Positions 9,556 to 17,015 of a stretch of DNA of 64,000 nucleotides are shown here, piece after piece; positions within the stretch are counted from its first letter, which is position 1; each line of letters begins with the position of its first letter. The notes beneath the pieces were generated by a model, which saw only the letters and a program-made list of their open reading frames with translations, did no database searches and was not told the DNA's origin. The stretch is from JADJDM01 sp044352985 (lineage in GTDB: Bacteria; Bacteroidota; Bacteroidia; B-17B0; Aurantibacillaceae). The DNA lies in assembly GCA_044352985.1 (NCBI GenBank), contig JBILCU010000011.1:58757-122756 (forward strand), read 5' to 3'. The position numbers and the translations under genes were made by a program.

Positions 9556-10392
9556 TTATTTTGCAAACGGGGGTTGATCTCCCTTATAAACGCCTAGTAT
9601 TTTCATATAAGCTGCTTCTTGTTCAATTTCTTTTACAGCTTGTTCAAATGTGTTTTTATTGCTAAATTCTATATCTAAATGAAAAGAATAAATCGTATGA
9701 TCTTGTGGCGACGGCACACTTTGTACTTTGGTAATATTCAATTTATGTTTTTTTAGTATTGCTAAAATATCACATAATTTACCTGGTGTGTTATCCGCCT
9801 GTACTGTAACAGAAGCTTTATTTGGGTTCTCTTCATAATCTTCACCCTTTGTTAAAATATAAAAACGGGTATAATTATTTTTCACGTCGCTTACATTTTC
9901 TTTTAAAACTTCTAGATCATATACTTCCGTAATAGTAGGGCCGGCAATTACAGCTAATTTACCATCAGGGTTTTCGGCAACTAATTTTGCACAAGTAGCA
10001 GTATCTTTAAATTCGCTCACTTTAAAATTTTCATTTTCTGCTAGGAAAAGTTGGCTTTGCCCTAAAGCCATTGGATGCGAAACGATTTCTTCTATTTTAG
10101 ATATATTACTTCCTTTTTTACCAAGTAAATGAAGTTCGATAGGCAAAAATGTTTCACCAATAATTTTAAGATCGTATTGTTCTATCAAATGATAATTCAA
10201 TAAAATACTACCTGCCACTTTATTTTCAATAGCAATTATTCCATAGTCTACTTTATTTTGAGCTATTTTATCACATACTTCTTTAAAAGAGCCGCACTCA
10301 AGAGTGGTTACATCTTCTCCAAAATATTTTTTTGCTGCTAAATCATGAAATGATGCTACAGATCCTTGTATTGCTATTAAATGGTTTCTCAT
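9556..10392 (-). CDS. pheA: Prephenate dehydratase with C-terminal ACT domain
   Basis: The 278-residue protein converts prephenate to phenylpyruvate, the committed step to phenylalanine. The catalytic region includes AIENKVAGS and the diagnostic TRFYIL motif at residues 175-180. An ACT regulatory domain follows (about residues 190-270, PGKLCDILAILKKHKLNIT). The motif usually written ESRP, part of the Phe-binding site in well-studied enzymes, reads VQSVPS here, so feedback control may differ. The gene starts 2 bp after the asnA stop and is followed after 17 bp by the DAHP synthase/chorismate mutase, which feeds it prephenate. Confidence 0.93.
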   Translation of the reverse strand: MRNHLIAIQGSVASFHDLAAKKYFGEDVTTLECGSFKEVCDKIAQNKVDYGIIAIENKVAGSILLNYHLIEQYDLKIIGETFLPIELHLLGKKGSNISKIEEIVSHPMALGQSQLFLAENENFKVSEFKDTATCAKLVAENPDGKLAVIAGPTITEVYDLEVLKENVSDVKNNYTRFYILTKGEDYEENPNKASVTVQADNTPGKLCDILAILKKHKLNITKVQSVPSPQDHTIYSFHLDIEFSNKNTFEQAVKEIEQEAAYMKILGVYKGDQPPFAK

Positions 10393-10394
10393 GG

Positions 10395-11426
10395 TTATAA
10401 TAAATTTATGTGTTTTTTTTCTAATTGTTCTTTAATTTCTTTTGGCCAAATACTTACTTGAACTTCACCAATGTGTTGCTTTTGTAATAACAACATGGCT
10501 AAGCGTGATTGTCCTATACCACCGCCAATAGTGTAGGGTAATTCACCATTCATTAGTTTTTTATGCCAGGTTAAACTTAATCGTTTTTCTTCACCGGTAA
10601 TTTTAAGTTGTTGTTCAAGTGCAATTTCATCAACTCTAATTCCCATGGAAGAAATTTCAAAAGCCGAATTTAAAGTTTTGTTCCATACCAAAATATCACC
10701 GTTTAAACCTTTTGTGCCTTTTTCGGTTTCGCTAGACCAATCATCATAATCAGGGGCTCTGCCATCGTGCTTTTTTCCATCTGCTAATTCGCCACCAATA
10801 CCAATTAAAAATACAGCACCTTTTGCTTTGCAAATTTCATTTTCCCTTTCTTTAGGAGTTAAATCTGGATATAGCGCTTGAAGCTCTTCAGTATGAATAA
10901 AATAAATTTCTTTTGGCAGTTGAGGTTTTAATTCAGGATATGCAGAAATTATATAATGTTCTGTTGCTACTATTGCATCATAAATTTCAGAAACTGTTTT
11001 TTTAAGATACGTTAAGTTTCTGTTTTCTTTTAAAATTACTTTTTCCCAATCCCACTGATCAACAAAAATACTATGTACAAAAGAGAAATCTTCATCTGGA
11101 CGAAGTGCTTTCATATCGGTATAAAGACCGTAACCTGGATCAACAGAAAGTTCACCTAATTTTAAACGTTTCCATTTTGCTAGCGAATGAACAATTTCTA
11201 TTTCAATACCCGGTAGGTTTTTAACTTTTACACTAACCGGACTTTCAATGCCATTTAAGTCATCGTTAATACCTGTTCCTTTTTCTACAATTAAAGGCGC
11301 TTCAACCTTGAATAATTGTAATTTTTGACTTAAGTTTTTTGTAAAAACTTCTTTTAATTGAGAAATTGCTAGTTCATGTTTCCAGCCTTTTAATGTTGTT
11401 GTTGTTTCTTTAGTAATTGTTTCCAT
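10395..11426 (-). CDS. asnA: Aspartate-ammonia ligase (asparagine synthetase A)
   Basis: This 343-residue protein matches AsnA, a class II aminoacyl-tRNA-synthetase-like enzyme. It makes asparagine from aspartate, ammonia and ATP. Conserved blocks include KGTGINDDLNG near the N terminus, VHSLAKWKR, YTDMKALRPDE, VDQWDWEKV and, near the end, GGGIGQSRLAML. Its length is typical (about 330-350). It is the first gene of a tight operon with pheA and DAHP synthase/chorismate mutase. A leader peptide and terminator lie immediately upstream (see 11458-11579). Asparagine synthesis linked to aromatic synthesis is unusual in textbook organisms. Confidence 0.95.
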   Translation of the reverse strand: METITKETTTTLKGWKHELAISQLKEVFTKNLSQKLQLFKVEAPLIVEKGTGINDDLNGIESPVSVKVKNLPGIEIEIVHSLAKWKRLKLGELSVDPGYGLYTDMKALRPDEDFSFVHSIFVDQWDWEKVILKENRNLTYLKKTVSEIYDAIVATEHYIISAYPELKPQLPKEIYFIHTEELQALYPDLTPKERENEICKAKGAVFLIGIGGELADGKKHDGRAPDYDDWSSETEKGTKGLNGDILVWNKTLNSAFEISSMGIRVDEIALEQQLKITGEEKRLSLTWHKKLMNGELPYTIGGGIGQSRLAMLLLQKQHIGEVQVSIWPKEIKEQLEKKHINLL

Positions 11427-11457
11427 TTTTTATAGTTATTTAATTGTTTTAAAATAA

Positions 11458-11485
11458 AAAAGCCTTTCAAATTTGAAAGGCTTTT
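11458..11485 (-). terminator. Attenuator terminator in the asnA leader
   Basis: A perfect 28-nt palindrome (14 nt per arm, centre between 11471 and 11472) precedes a T-rich tract on the minus strand (11460 down to 11451). It lies only 31 bp before the asnA start, so it would terminate the operon's own leader transcript rather than an upstream gene. The 8-nt segment at 11461-11468 (segment 4) is identical to one at 11509-11516 (segment 2). Both can pair with segment 3 (11475-11482), the expected terminator/antiterminator choice. Confidence 0.85.
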
Positions 11486-11516
11486 GCAATATGATTAGTA
11501 ATAAAATCAGCCTTTC
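11475..11516 (-). promoter_or_regulatory. Predicted antiterminator of the asnA-pheA leader
   Basis: On the minus strand, GAAAGGCT at 11516-11509 (segment 2) is complementary to AGCCTTTC at 11482-11475 (segment 3). Their pairing excludes the terminator. Segment 2 begins 3 nt after the leader-peptide stop. The end of the leader coding region (TTCAAT, with ATTGAA across the stop) can form a competing hairpin extending into segment 2. A ribosome stalled on the Phe/Asn codons would block that hairpin and favour the antiterminator. Confidence 0.7.
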
Positions 11517-11519
11517 CTT

Positions 11520-11579
11520 TCAATAATCATTGAAGAAATTAAAATTGCTGAAATTGTTATATGTACTTGTTGATTTCAT
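11520..11579 (-). CDS. Leader peptide of the asnA-pheA operon, Asn/Phe/Tyr-rich
   Basis: This small reading frame starts at ATG 11579 and ends with TGA at 11520. It encodes MKSTSTYNNFSNFNFFNDY, 19 residues with five Asn, four Phe and two Tyr. Asn is the product of AsnA. Phe and Tyr are end products of the pathway served by PheA and DAHP synthase/chorismate mutase. The stop codon abuts the antiterminator segment, the placement expected of an attenuator leader peptide. AT-rich genomes favour AAT and TTT codons, so part of the bias is compositional. The hairpins downstream make a real leader much more likely than chance. Confidence 0.75.
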   Translation of the reverse strand: MKSTSTYNNFSNFNFFNDY

Positions 11580-11590
11580 TTTTATAATTA

Positions 11591-11598
11591 CAAACATA
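11591..11598 (-). promoter_or_regulatory. -7 promoter element of the asnA leader transcript
   Basis: On the minus strand this reads TATGTTTG, a full match to TAnnTTTG. A TTTT tract about 19 nt upstream is only a weak -33 element. Transcription would start a few bases before the leader ATG at 11579, giving a very short 5' end. Confidence 0.5.
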
Positions 11599-11656
11599 AT
11601 TAAAAATTTAATTGGAAAATTAGCTTAAATTAAATTTGTCCTATTTGTTTTTTGAT

Positions 11657-12646
11657 TCAGAGATTGTTTAAGTAATGAATAAGGTCTTTGTTAATATTAA
11701 AAAAAGAAGCTGAATCAACAGTTTTGTATTTTGAAACTAATGTATTTGCATCGATTATAAAATGAAAAGAATCAATTTTAGATTTTTCTATTTTAATTGT
11801 TTTTTTTATTGTTTCATAAAATTTAGATTTCTCACAAAACACAGGCAATTGATTGATTAATTTACAGTTAAAACTATTTCCACAATGTAGTTTTAAATTA
11901 TAATTCCCTTCGGGTAAAAACTCAAAAAATAATTCTACATTGTTTTTAATATAATAATGCCTTGTGATTTTATTTGAAGAATCTGTAAGAAAAGCAATTG
12001 CATCATTTCCGGAATCATTAATGACTTTAACTACATCCAAAGAGTTTTTGTCTATGATAGGTTTTTCTAAGTAATTAGCGTAGGGTTCGTCACCATTCTT
12101 GAAATTAAAAGAATTTAACGGGATACTATCTTTTAAAGTTGTTGTTTTGAATTCTAGTTTTGTTTCTTGTTGTAATGTGTTGCCACTATTTCTATTGTAA
12201 ATGTTAACTATAAAAAATAATAAAGCAATTGCTATGGGTATAGAAAATATAATTGCACGCGTTTCATTATATTTTTTTTTCTCTTCAGCTGCTTTTTGTT
12301 TGCCTTTTTTTTGATTGTAATTAGGATAGTGCTGCTGAAAATATTGCCTTCTTTTATGTTCTTCAGCGCTAATGTCAGAGTAACTTTTTTTTCTATGCGT
12401 TTTTAATGCATTAGTATTCGATTTTAATTTTAGATAATATTCAAGTGTTGCATCATGTTTTCTTTTTTTAGCAGGATCAATTAATACTTCATATGCCTCT
12501 TTAATGTGTTTAAATTTTTCTTCAGAATTTTTATTATCAGGATTTTTATCAGGATGATACAATTTTGCGAGTTTTCGGTATGCGTTTTTAATTTCCTGCG
12601 CATTTGCCGAATTGCTTAATCCTAGTATTTCGTAGTAATTTAACAT
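11657..12646 (-). CDS. J-domain (DnaJ-like) protein with one membrane segment
   Basis: Residues 1-65 form a J domain with the HPD motif at residues 31-33 (LYHPDKNPD), which stimulates Hsp70/DnaK ATPase activity. A charged Lys/Gln-rich linker follows (about 66-130). One strongly hydrophobic transmembrane segment lies at about 131-150, and a C-terminal region of about 180 residues (to 329) has no family I recognise. There is no Gly/Phe region or zinc finger, so this is not DnaJ itself but a type III J protein that probably recruits DnaK to the inner membrane. Its substrate is unknown. It lies upstream of the asnA leader on the same strand with about 78 bp between it and the leader peptide start. 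Confidence 0.85.
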   Translation of the reverse strand: MLNYYEILGLSNSANAQEIKNAYRKLAKLYHPDKNPDNKNSEEKFKHIKEAYEVLIDPAKKRKHDATLEYYLKLKSNTNALKTHRKKSYSDISAEEHKRRQYFQQHYPNYNQKKGKQKAAEEKKKYNETRAIIFSIPIAIALLFFIVNIYNRNSGNTLQQETKLEFKTTTLKDSIPLNSFNFKNGDEPYANYLEKPIIDKNSLDVVKVINDSGNDAIAFLTDSSNKITRHYYIKNNVELFFEFLPEGNYNLKLHCGNSFNCKLINQLPVFCEKSKFYETIKKTIKIEKSKIDSFHFIIDANTLVSKYKTVDSASFFNINKDLIHYLNNL

Positions 12647-12728
12647 GTATCACTTTAAGCAAAAAGCTTAATAATTGACTAAAATAATCAATAACTGTAT
12701 TTTAGTCATATTTTTTTAGGTAAAATAA

Positions 12729-12736
12729 TATATTTG
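12729..12736 (+). promoter_or_regulatory. -7 promoter element upstream of 12781
   Basis: TATATTTG matches the Bacteroidota TAnnTTTG element. It lies 44 bp before the ATG at 12781, in the divergent gap between the J-domain gene and the secreted protein gene. No good TTTG -33 element was seen at the usual distance. Confidence 0.45.
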
Positions 12737-12780
12737 CCTATTTTTACTACATTTATAAGGTTTATTTTCAAGTTAATGAA

Positions 12781-13599
12781 ATGAAAATTATTGTGCGTAT
12801 TTACATATTGTTTTTTGTAACCTTTGTTTCTTTTATTATATCTGCTCAAGATGAAGCGACGATTTTTGTTGAGGGGGTTTATCAAGGTAAAAATATATTT
12901 ATTAAAAATCCATTCTCTACAAGTGGTATTGGTTTTTGTGTAAATGAAATTCTTGTAAATGGAAATCCATCAGCAGATGAAATAGCTTCTAGTGCATTTG
13001 AGATAGATTTAAAACAGCATCAACTTAGAGTTGGACAAAAGCTTGAAATAAAAATAATTCATAAATCAGATTGTAAACCTAAAGTATTAAACATTGAAGC
13101 TATACGGCCAAAGAGCACCTATGAAATGGTGAGCATGGAAGTAAATGAAGATGGTTTAATGAAATGGACAACAAAAAACGAACAAGGAAAAATTCCATAT
13201 ATTATTGAGCAATTCAGGTGGAATAAATGGGTTAAAATTGGCGAATTAGATGGCGCTGGAACTTCTGATTATAATAATTATGAATTTAAAGTTGCACCTC
13301 ATTCCGGTAAAAATACTTTCAGATTAGCGCAAACAGATTATACCGGAAATACAAGATTATCAAAATCGGTTGAGTATGTAAGTCAGGCTTGTAATGTTGT
13401 TTTTTCACCGGCTAAAGTTTCTAAGGATATTTATTTTGATTGTTCGGGCTTAGCATCAGAAACACAATACGAGATTTACGATAAATATGGCAATATTGTT
13501 AAAATGGGTTTTGGCAATAAAATAGATTGCAGAAACTTAAAAAAAGGGGCTTATTTCCTAAATTATGATAATAAAATGGGAGAATTTATTAAAAAGTAA
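12781..13599 (+). CDS. Secreted protein with T9SS-type sorting tail, function unknown
   Basis: The 272-residue product has a clear signal peptide (hydrophobic residues 5-21, cleavage near SAQ, about 23). The middle is beta-rich and not recognised. The last 70 or so residues (YEIYDKYGNIVKMG, then LKKGAYFLNYDN and FIKK) follow the pattern of T9SS type A C-terminal sorting domains. These carry the protein through the type IX system and anchor it to the surface. It sits alone between a divergent J-domain gene and the cation transporter gene. No enzymatic motif is visible. Confidence 0.6.
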   Translation: MKIIVRIYILFFVTFVSFIISAQDEATIFVEGVYQGKNIFIKNPFSTSGIGFCVNEILVNGNPSADEIASSAFEIDLKQHQLRVGQKLEIKIIHKSDCKPKVLNIEAIRPKSTYEMVSMEVNEDGLMKWTTKNEQGKIPYIIEQFRWNKWVKIGELDGAGTSDYNNYEFKVAPHSGKNTFRLAQTDYTGNTRLSKSVEYVSQACNVVFSPAKVSKDIYFDCSGLASETQYEIYDKYGNIVKMGFGNKIDCRNLKKGAYFLNYDNKMGEFIKK

Positions 13600-13649
13600 T
13601 TCTTTCTTTTTTTCATTTCTTTTTAATCATTCAAATCCTATTACTTAAA

Positions 13650-14639
13650 ATGACTTCCGAAGCTGTAATTAAAACAAGAATAATGATTACAGTTTTAGTG
13701 CTAAGCATTTTTCTTTTTTTTATAAAATTTGTTGCATTTTTTCTTACTCATTCTTCATCAATTTTATCAGACGCATTGGAGTCTACAGTAAATATTATTA
13801 CCGGAATTTTTGCGTTATATAGTATTTATTATGCATCAAAACCAAAAGATGCCGACCATCCTTATGGGCATGGTAAAATTGAGTTTTTTTCATCCGGATT
13901 TGAAGGTTCAATGATTTTACTAGCCGGATTATCGATGATTTACAATGGAGCAACTTTGTTTTTTAAGTTGCCAGAATTAACAAGGCTTGATATAGGCTTG
14001 ATTTTAACCATTATTGCCGGATTTTTAAATTTTGTTGCCGGAACTGTATTACTAAAAAAAGGAAAGCAATTTAATTCTACTACTCTCACTGCAGAGGGTA
14101 AACACTTATTAAGCGATACTTACTCCTCTATTGCAATAGTTGTTGGTTTAACTGTAATTTATTTTACGGGCTTATATTGGCTAGATTACCTAATCTCTAT
14201 TGGAATGGGCATTTTTATAGCTTATTCTGGTTTTAAATTAGTAAAACACGCTATTGATAATTTATTAGACAAGGCTGATATTGATGAATTAAATAAATTG
14301 ATTTTAACATTAGAGAAAAATAAAAAAAACGAATGGATTGATATGCATAATTTACGTGCATTAAAATATGGAGATCATTTACATATAGATGCTCATGTAA
14401 CATTACCCTATTTTCTAAGTTTTGAAAATGCTCACGATGAAATTGATGCAATCAGTAAATTAATTAAACAAGAATTAGGTTCAAAGATAGAGTTATTCAT
14501 TCATGCTGATCCTTGTGTAAAACCAGTTTCCTGCAGTATTTGCCCGATAAACAAATGTGTTAGCAGGCAATCACAATTTGTGAAAAGAATTAACTGGGAG
14601 TTGAAAAACGTACTTCCGGATTTGAAACACCAAGCATAA
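13650..14639 (+). CDS. Cation diffusion facilitator family transporter
   Basis: This 329-residue membrane protein has about six hydrophobic segments in the first 205 residues, then a cytoplasmic CDF domain (about 210-290). Family signs are Asp41 in the second helix region (LSDALES), DHPYGHGK at residues 69-76, and His152/Asp156 (KHLLSDTYSS), the metal-binding pair of helix V. CDF proteins exchange divalent metals (Zn, Fe, Mn, Co) for protons to expel or store them. The C terminus adds a Cys cluster (CVKPVSCSICPINKC, about 288-302) that may sense or bind metal. The transported metal is not decidable from sequence. The downstream glycosyltransferase starts 18 bp later with its own -7 box. Confidence 0.9.
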   Translation: MTSEAVIKTRIMITVLVLSIFLFFIKFVAFFLTHSSSILSDALESTVNIITGIFALYSIYYASKPKDADHPYGHGKIEFFSSGFEGSMILLAGLSMIYNGATLFFKLPELTRLDIGLILTIIAGFLNFVAGTVLLKKGKQFNSTTLTAEGKHLLSDTYSSIAIVVGLTVIYFTGLYWLDYLISIGMGIFIAYSGFKLVKHAIDNLLDKADIDELNKLILTLEKNKKNEWIDMHNLRALKYGDHLHIDAHVTLPYFLSFENAHDEIDAISKLIKQELGSKIELFIHADPCVKPVSCSICPINKCVSRQSQFVKRINWELKNVLPDLKHQA

Positions 14640-14643
14640 ATTC

Positions 14644-14651
14644 TATTTTTG
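14644..14651 (+). promoter_or_regulatory. -7 box next to the start of the GT2 gene
   Basis: TATTTTTG matches TAnnTTTG exactly and leaves only 6 nt before the ATG at 14658. If active, it would give a leaderless or nearly leaderless mRNA. It lies within the 18-bp gap after the transporter gene. Confidence 0.45.
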
Positions 14652-14657
14652 TAGTTT

Positions 14658-15419
14658 ATGCAACAATTGTCTGTAGTCATTATTACCTTTAACGAAGAGA
14701 AAAATATTTTTCGTTGTTTAGATTCAATTAAAGGATTAACCGATGATGTAATTGTTGTAGATTCTTTTTCAATAGATAAAACAGCTGAAATTTGTTCTGC
14801 GTTTAACGTTAATTTTATTCAACGAAAATGGGAAGGCTACTCCTCAACTAAAAATTTCGCGAATTCTCAAGCTAAACACGATTGGGTATTATCTTTGGAC
14901 GCTGATGAAGCTTTGAGTAAAGAATTATATAAAACCATTCATCAACTTAAAGATAATGATGAACTAAGTTATTGTTCGTTTAATCGAATGACGAATTATT
15001 GTGGAAGTTGGGTTAAACACAGTAACTGGTATCCCGATAAAAAATTACGCTTATTCAATAGAAATTTATCGGATTGGAAAGGATTGATACATGAAGAATT
15101 AAGTATACCAAAGGGAACAATTATTAAACACATCAATCAGGATATTCTTCACTATAGCTATTATACTCAAGAAGATCACTTGAAACAAATAGATAAATTT
15201 ACTAGCATTGCTGCTGATGATCTTTTTAAGAAAGGAAAAAAACCTGGCGCTTATAAATTAGTTGTAAATGCAATTGCAAAATTTATTGGCCATTATTTTT
15301 TGCATTTAGGATTTATAGATGGAAAAGCAGGTTGGAACATAGCGTGGCTATCCGCATATGCAACTTATTTAAAATATAAAAAGACTCGTTGTTTATTTAA
15401 GCATGACGCAGAAGTATAA
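14658..15419 (+). CDS. Glycosyltransferase family 2 (WaaE/KdtX-like)
   Basis: The 253-residue GT-A protein opens with LSVVIITFNEEKNI and has the nucleotide-sugar/metal motif DAD at residues 81-83 (LSLDADEALSKE). The short length and the WEGYSSTKNFA segment after the first domain resemble WaaE/KdtX-type enzymes that add a hexose to lipopolysaccharide core. It overlaps the next gene, a heptosyltransferase-like GT9, by 17 bp, supporting a shared role in cell-envelope glycan assembly. Donor and acceptor are not determinable here. Confidence 0.88.
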   Translation: MQQLSVVIITFNEEKNIFRCLDSIKGLTDDVIVVDSFSIDKTAEICSAFNVNFIQRKWEGYSSTKNFANSQAKHDWVLSLDADEALSKELYKTIHQLKDNDELSYCSFNRMTNYCGSWVKHSNWYPDKKLRLFNRNLSDWKGLIHEELSIPKGTIIKHINQDILHYSYYTQEDHLKQIDKFTSIAADDLFKKGKKPGAYKLVVNAIAKFIGHYFLHLGFIDGKAGWNIAWLSAYATYLKYKKTRCLFKHDAEV

Positions 15420-16368
15420 CATATTAATTAGCAGAACAGATAGTATTGGTGATGTTATTCTTACGTTGCCCATGGCAGGAATTTTAAAACAAAAATTTCC
15501 AAATGCTCACATTTCTTTTTTAGGAAAAAATTACACACGCGATATTATAAATGCTTGTATACACATTGATGAATTTATCAGTTATGATGAATTGACTAAG
15601 CAAACAAATGAAGAGCAAATTTCATTAATAGCTCAAAAAAAGTTTACACATTGCATACATGTTTTTCCTGTGTATGAAATATCAAGGTTAATTCGTAAAG
15701 CAAGAATCCCTATTCGCGTTGGTACAACAAATCGTATATTTCATTGGGTAACATGTAATAAATTAGTCCGCTTATCAAGAAAAAAATCAGAATTACACGA
15801 AGCACAATTGAATTGTAAATTACTTTCGGTTTTTGGAATTAATGATGAGTTTTCTATTAAAGAATTAAGCAACTATTTTGGTTTTACAAAAGTTGAGCAA
15901 TTAGATAGCAATTATCTTGCTTTACTTGATACGAATAGAAAAAATATAATCATACATCCTAAATCTCAAGGCAGTGCTCACGAATGGGCTATAGAAAACT
16001 ATGTTCATTTGATTAAGAAAATTAACACGAGTAAATATAAAATTTTTGTTTCAGGTACTGAAAATGAACGGCAATACATTCAACAAATTATACAACAATG
16101 CCCTCAAGCAACTGATATTATTGGTAAAATGAATTTAAAACAATTCATTTCATTTATTACTCAAATTGATGGGCTAATTGCATGCAGTACGGGTCCATTA
16201 CATATTGCTGCTGTTTGCAGTAAAACAGCTATTGGTTTATTTACATCTATTCGTCCAATGCATCCAGGAAGATGGGCGCCAATTGGTGAAAAAACAAGTA
16301 TTGTGATAATGAATAATGCTGTTGATGTTGAGATTAATTCAATCATCCAGGAACTAGATAAAATATGA
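15403..16368 (+). CDS. Glycosyltransferase family 9 (heptosyltransferase-like)
   Basis: The 321-residue protein has the two-Rossmann GT-B fold of family 9. The N-terminal block reads ISRTDSIGDVILTLPMAGIL. The C-terminal donor-binding block (ACSTGPLHIAA, about residues 262-272) matches the conserved GPxHxA region of ADP-heptose transferases. Such enzymes extend the inner core of lipopolysaccharide at the cytoplasmic face. It overlaps the preceding GT2 gene by 17 bp and the following HAD gene by 4 bp (ATGA), so the three are probably one transcript. Confidence 0.88.
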   Translation: MTQKYNILISRTDSIGDVILTLPMAGILKQKFPNAHISFLGKNYTRDIINACIHIDEFISYDELTKQTNEEQISLIAQKKFTHCIHVFPVYEISRLIRKARIPIRVGTTNRIFHWVTCNKLVRLSRKKSELHEAQLNCKLLSVFGINDEFSIKELSNYFGFTKVEQLDSNYLALLDTNRKNIIIHPKSQGSAHEWAIENYVHLIKKINTSKYKIFVSGTENERQYIQQIIQQCPQATDIIGKMNLKQFISFITQIDGLIACSTGPLHIAAVCSKTAIGLFTSIRPMHPGRWAPIGEKTSIVIMNNAVDVEINSIIQELDKI

Positions 16369-17009
16369 GCAGAATTAAAAACTTGATATTTGATTTAGGC
16401 GGTGTTTTGTTAAACATCAATTATGCTAAAACAACCGAAGCATTTAAAAAATTAGGTGTAAATAATTTTGACGCAGTTTATTCTCAAGCAAAACAAACAT
16501 CATTGTTTGATGATTTTGAAACAGGAAAAATTTCTCCTGAAAAATTTGTAGTACAAGTCAAAAATTTACTAGATGTAAAATGCACAGATGATGAGATTAT
16601 CACATCATGGAATGCCATGTTGTTAGATTTTCCAAAAGAAAGATTAGATTTATTACAGCAGTTAAAAAATAAATACACTATTGTATTATTAAGTAACACT
16701 AACGAAATTCATAAAAAAGCTTTTTTAAAGATTTTACAGGATCAACATCAGTTGAATAGTTTAGCTGTTATATTTCAAAAAGTATTTTATAGTCATGAAA
16801 TAAATTTAAGAAAACCAAATCTTGCGTGTTTTGAATTTGTGTTAAGCAACTGTAATTTTAATAAAAATGAAACCGTTTTTTTTGATGATTCAGAACAACA
16901 TATCGTTGGTGCACAACAAGCCGGAATAAAAGCTTATTTTGTAAATGGAAATAAAACAATACTTGATTATTTTGATAACGAATTTCAATTAAAAGAATAT
17001 TTAAAATAA
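16365..17009 (+). CDS. HAD superfamily hydrolase (HAD-IA)
   Basis: This 214-residue protein has the HAD motifs in order: motif I FDLGGVLLN with nucleophile Asp10, motif II LLSNTNE, a Lys in the NLRKPN segment, and motif IV FFDDSEQH. A helical cap lies between motifs I and II. This is the YihX-like alpha-D-glucose-1-phosphatase/epoxide-hydrolase-N-like subgroup. It may dephosphorylate a sugar phosphate, which would suit the glycosyltransferase neighbours, but the substrate is inferred only from position. It starts inside the last codons of the GT9 gene and is followed by the SDR gene after 6 bp. Confidence 0.85.
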   Translation: MSRIKNLIFDLGGVLLNINYAKTTEAFKKLGVNNFDAVYSQAKQTSLFDDFETGKISPEKFVVQVKNLLDVKCTDDEIITSWNAMLLDFPKERLDLLQQLKNKYTIVLLSNTNEIHKKAFLKILQDQHQLNSLAVIFQKVFYSHEINLRKPNLACFEFVLSNCNFNKNETVFFDDSEQHIVGAQQAGIKAYFVNGNKTILDYFDNEFQLKEYLK

Positions 17010-17015
17010 ATTATA

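Noticed and set aside
11458..11485. Terminator of the J-domain gene upstream
   Set aside because: It lies about 170 bp after the J-domain stop, but between them are a -7 box and the leader peptide, and its arms are duplicated as an antiterminator; an attenuator explains all of these.
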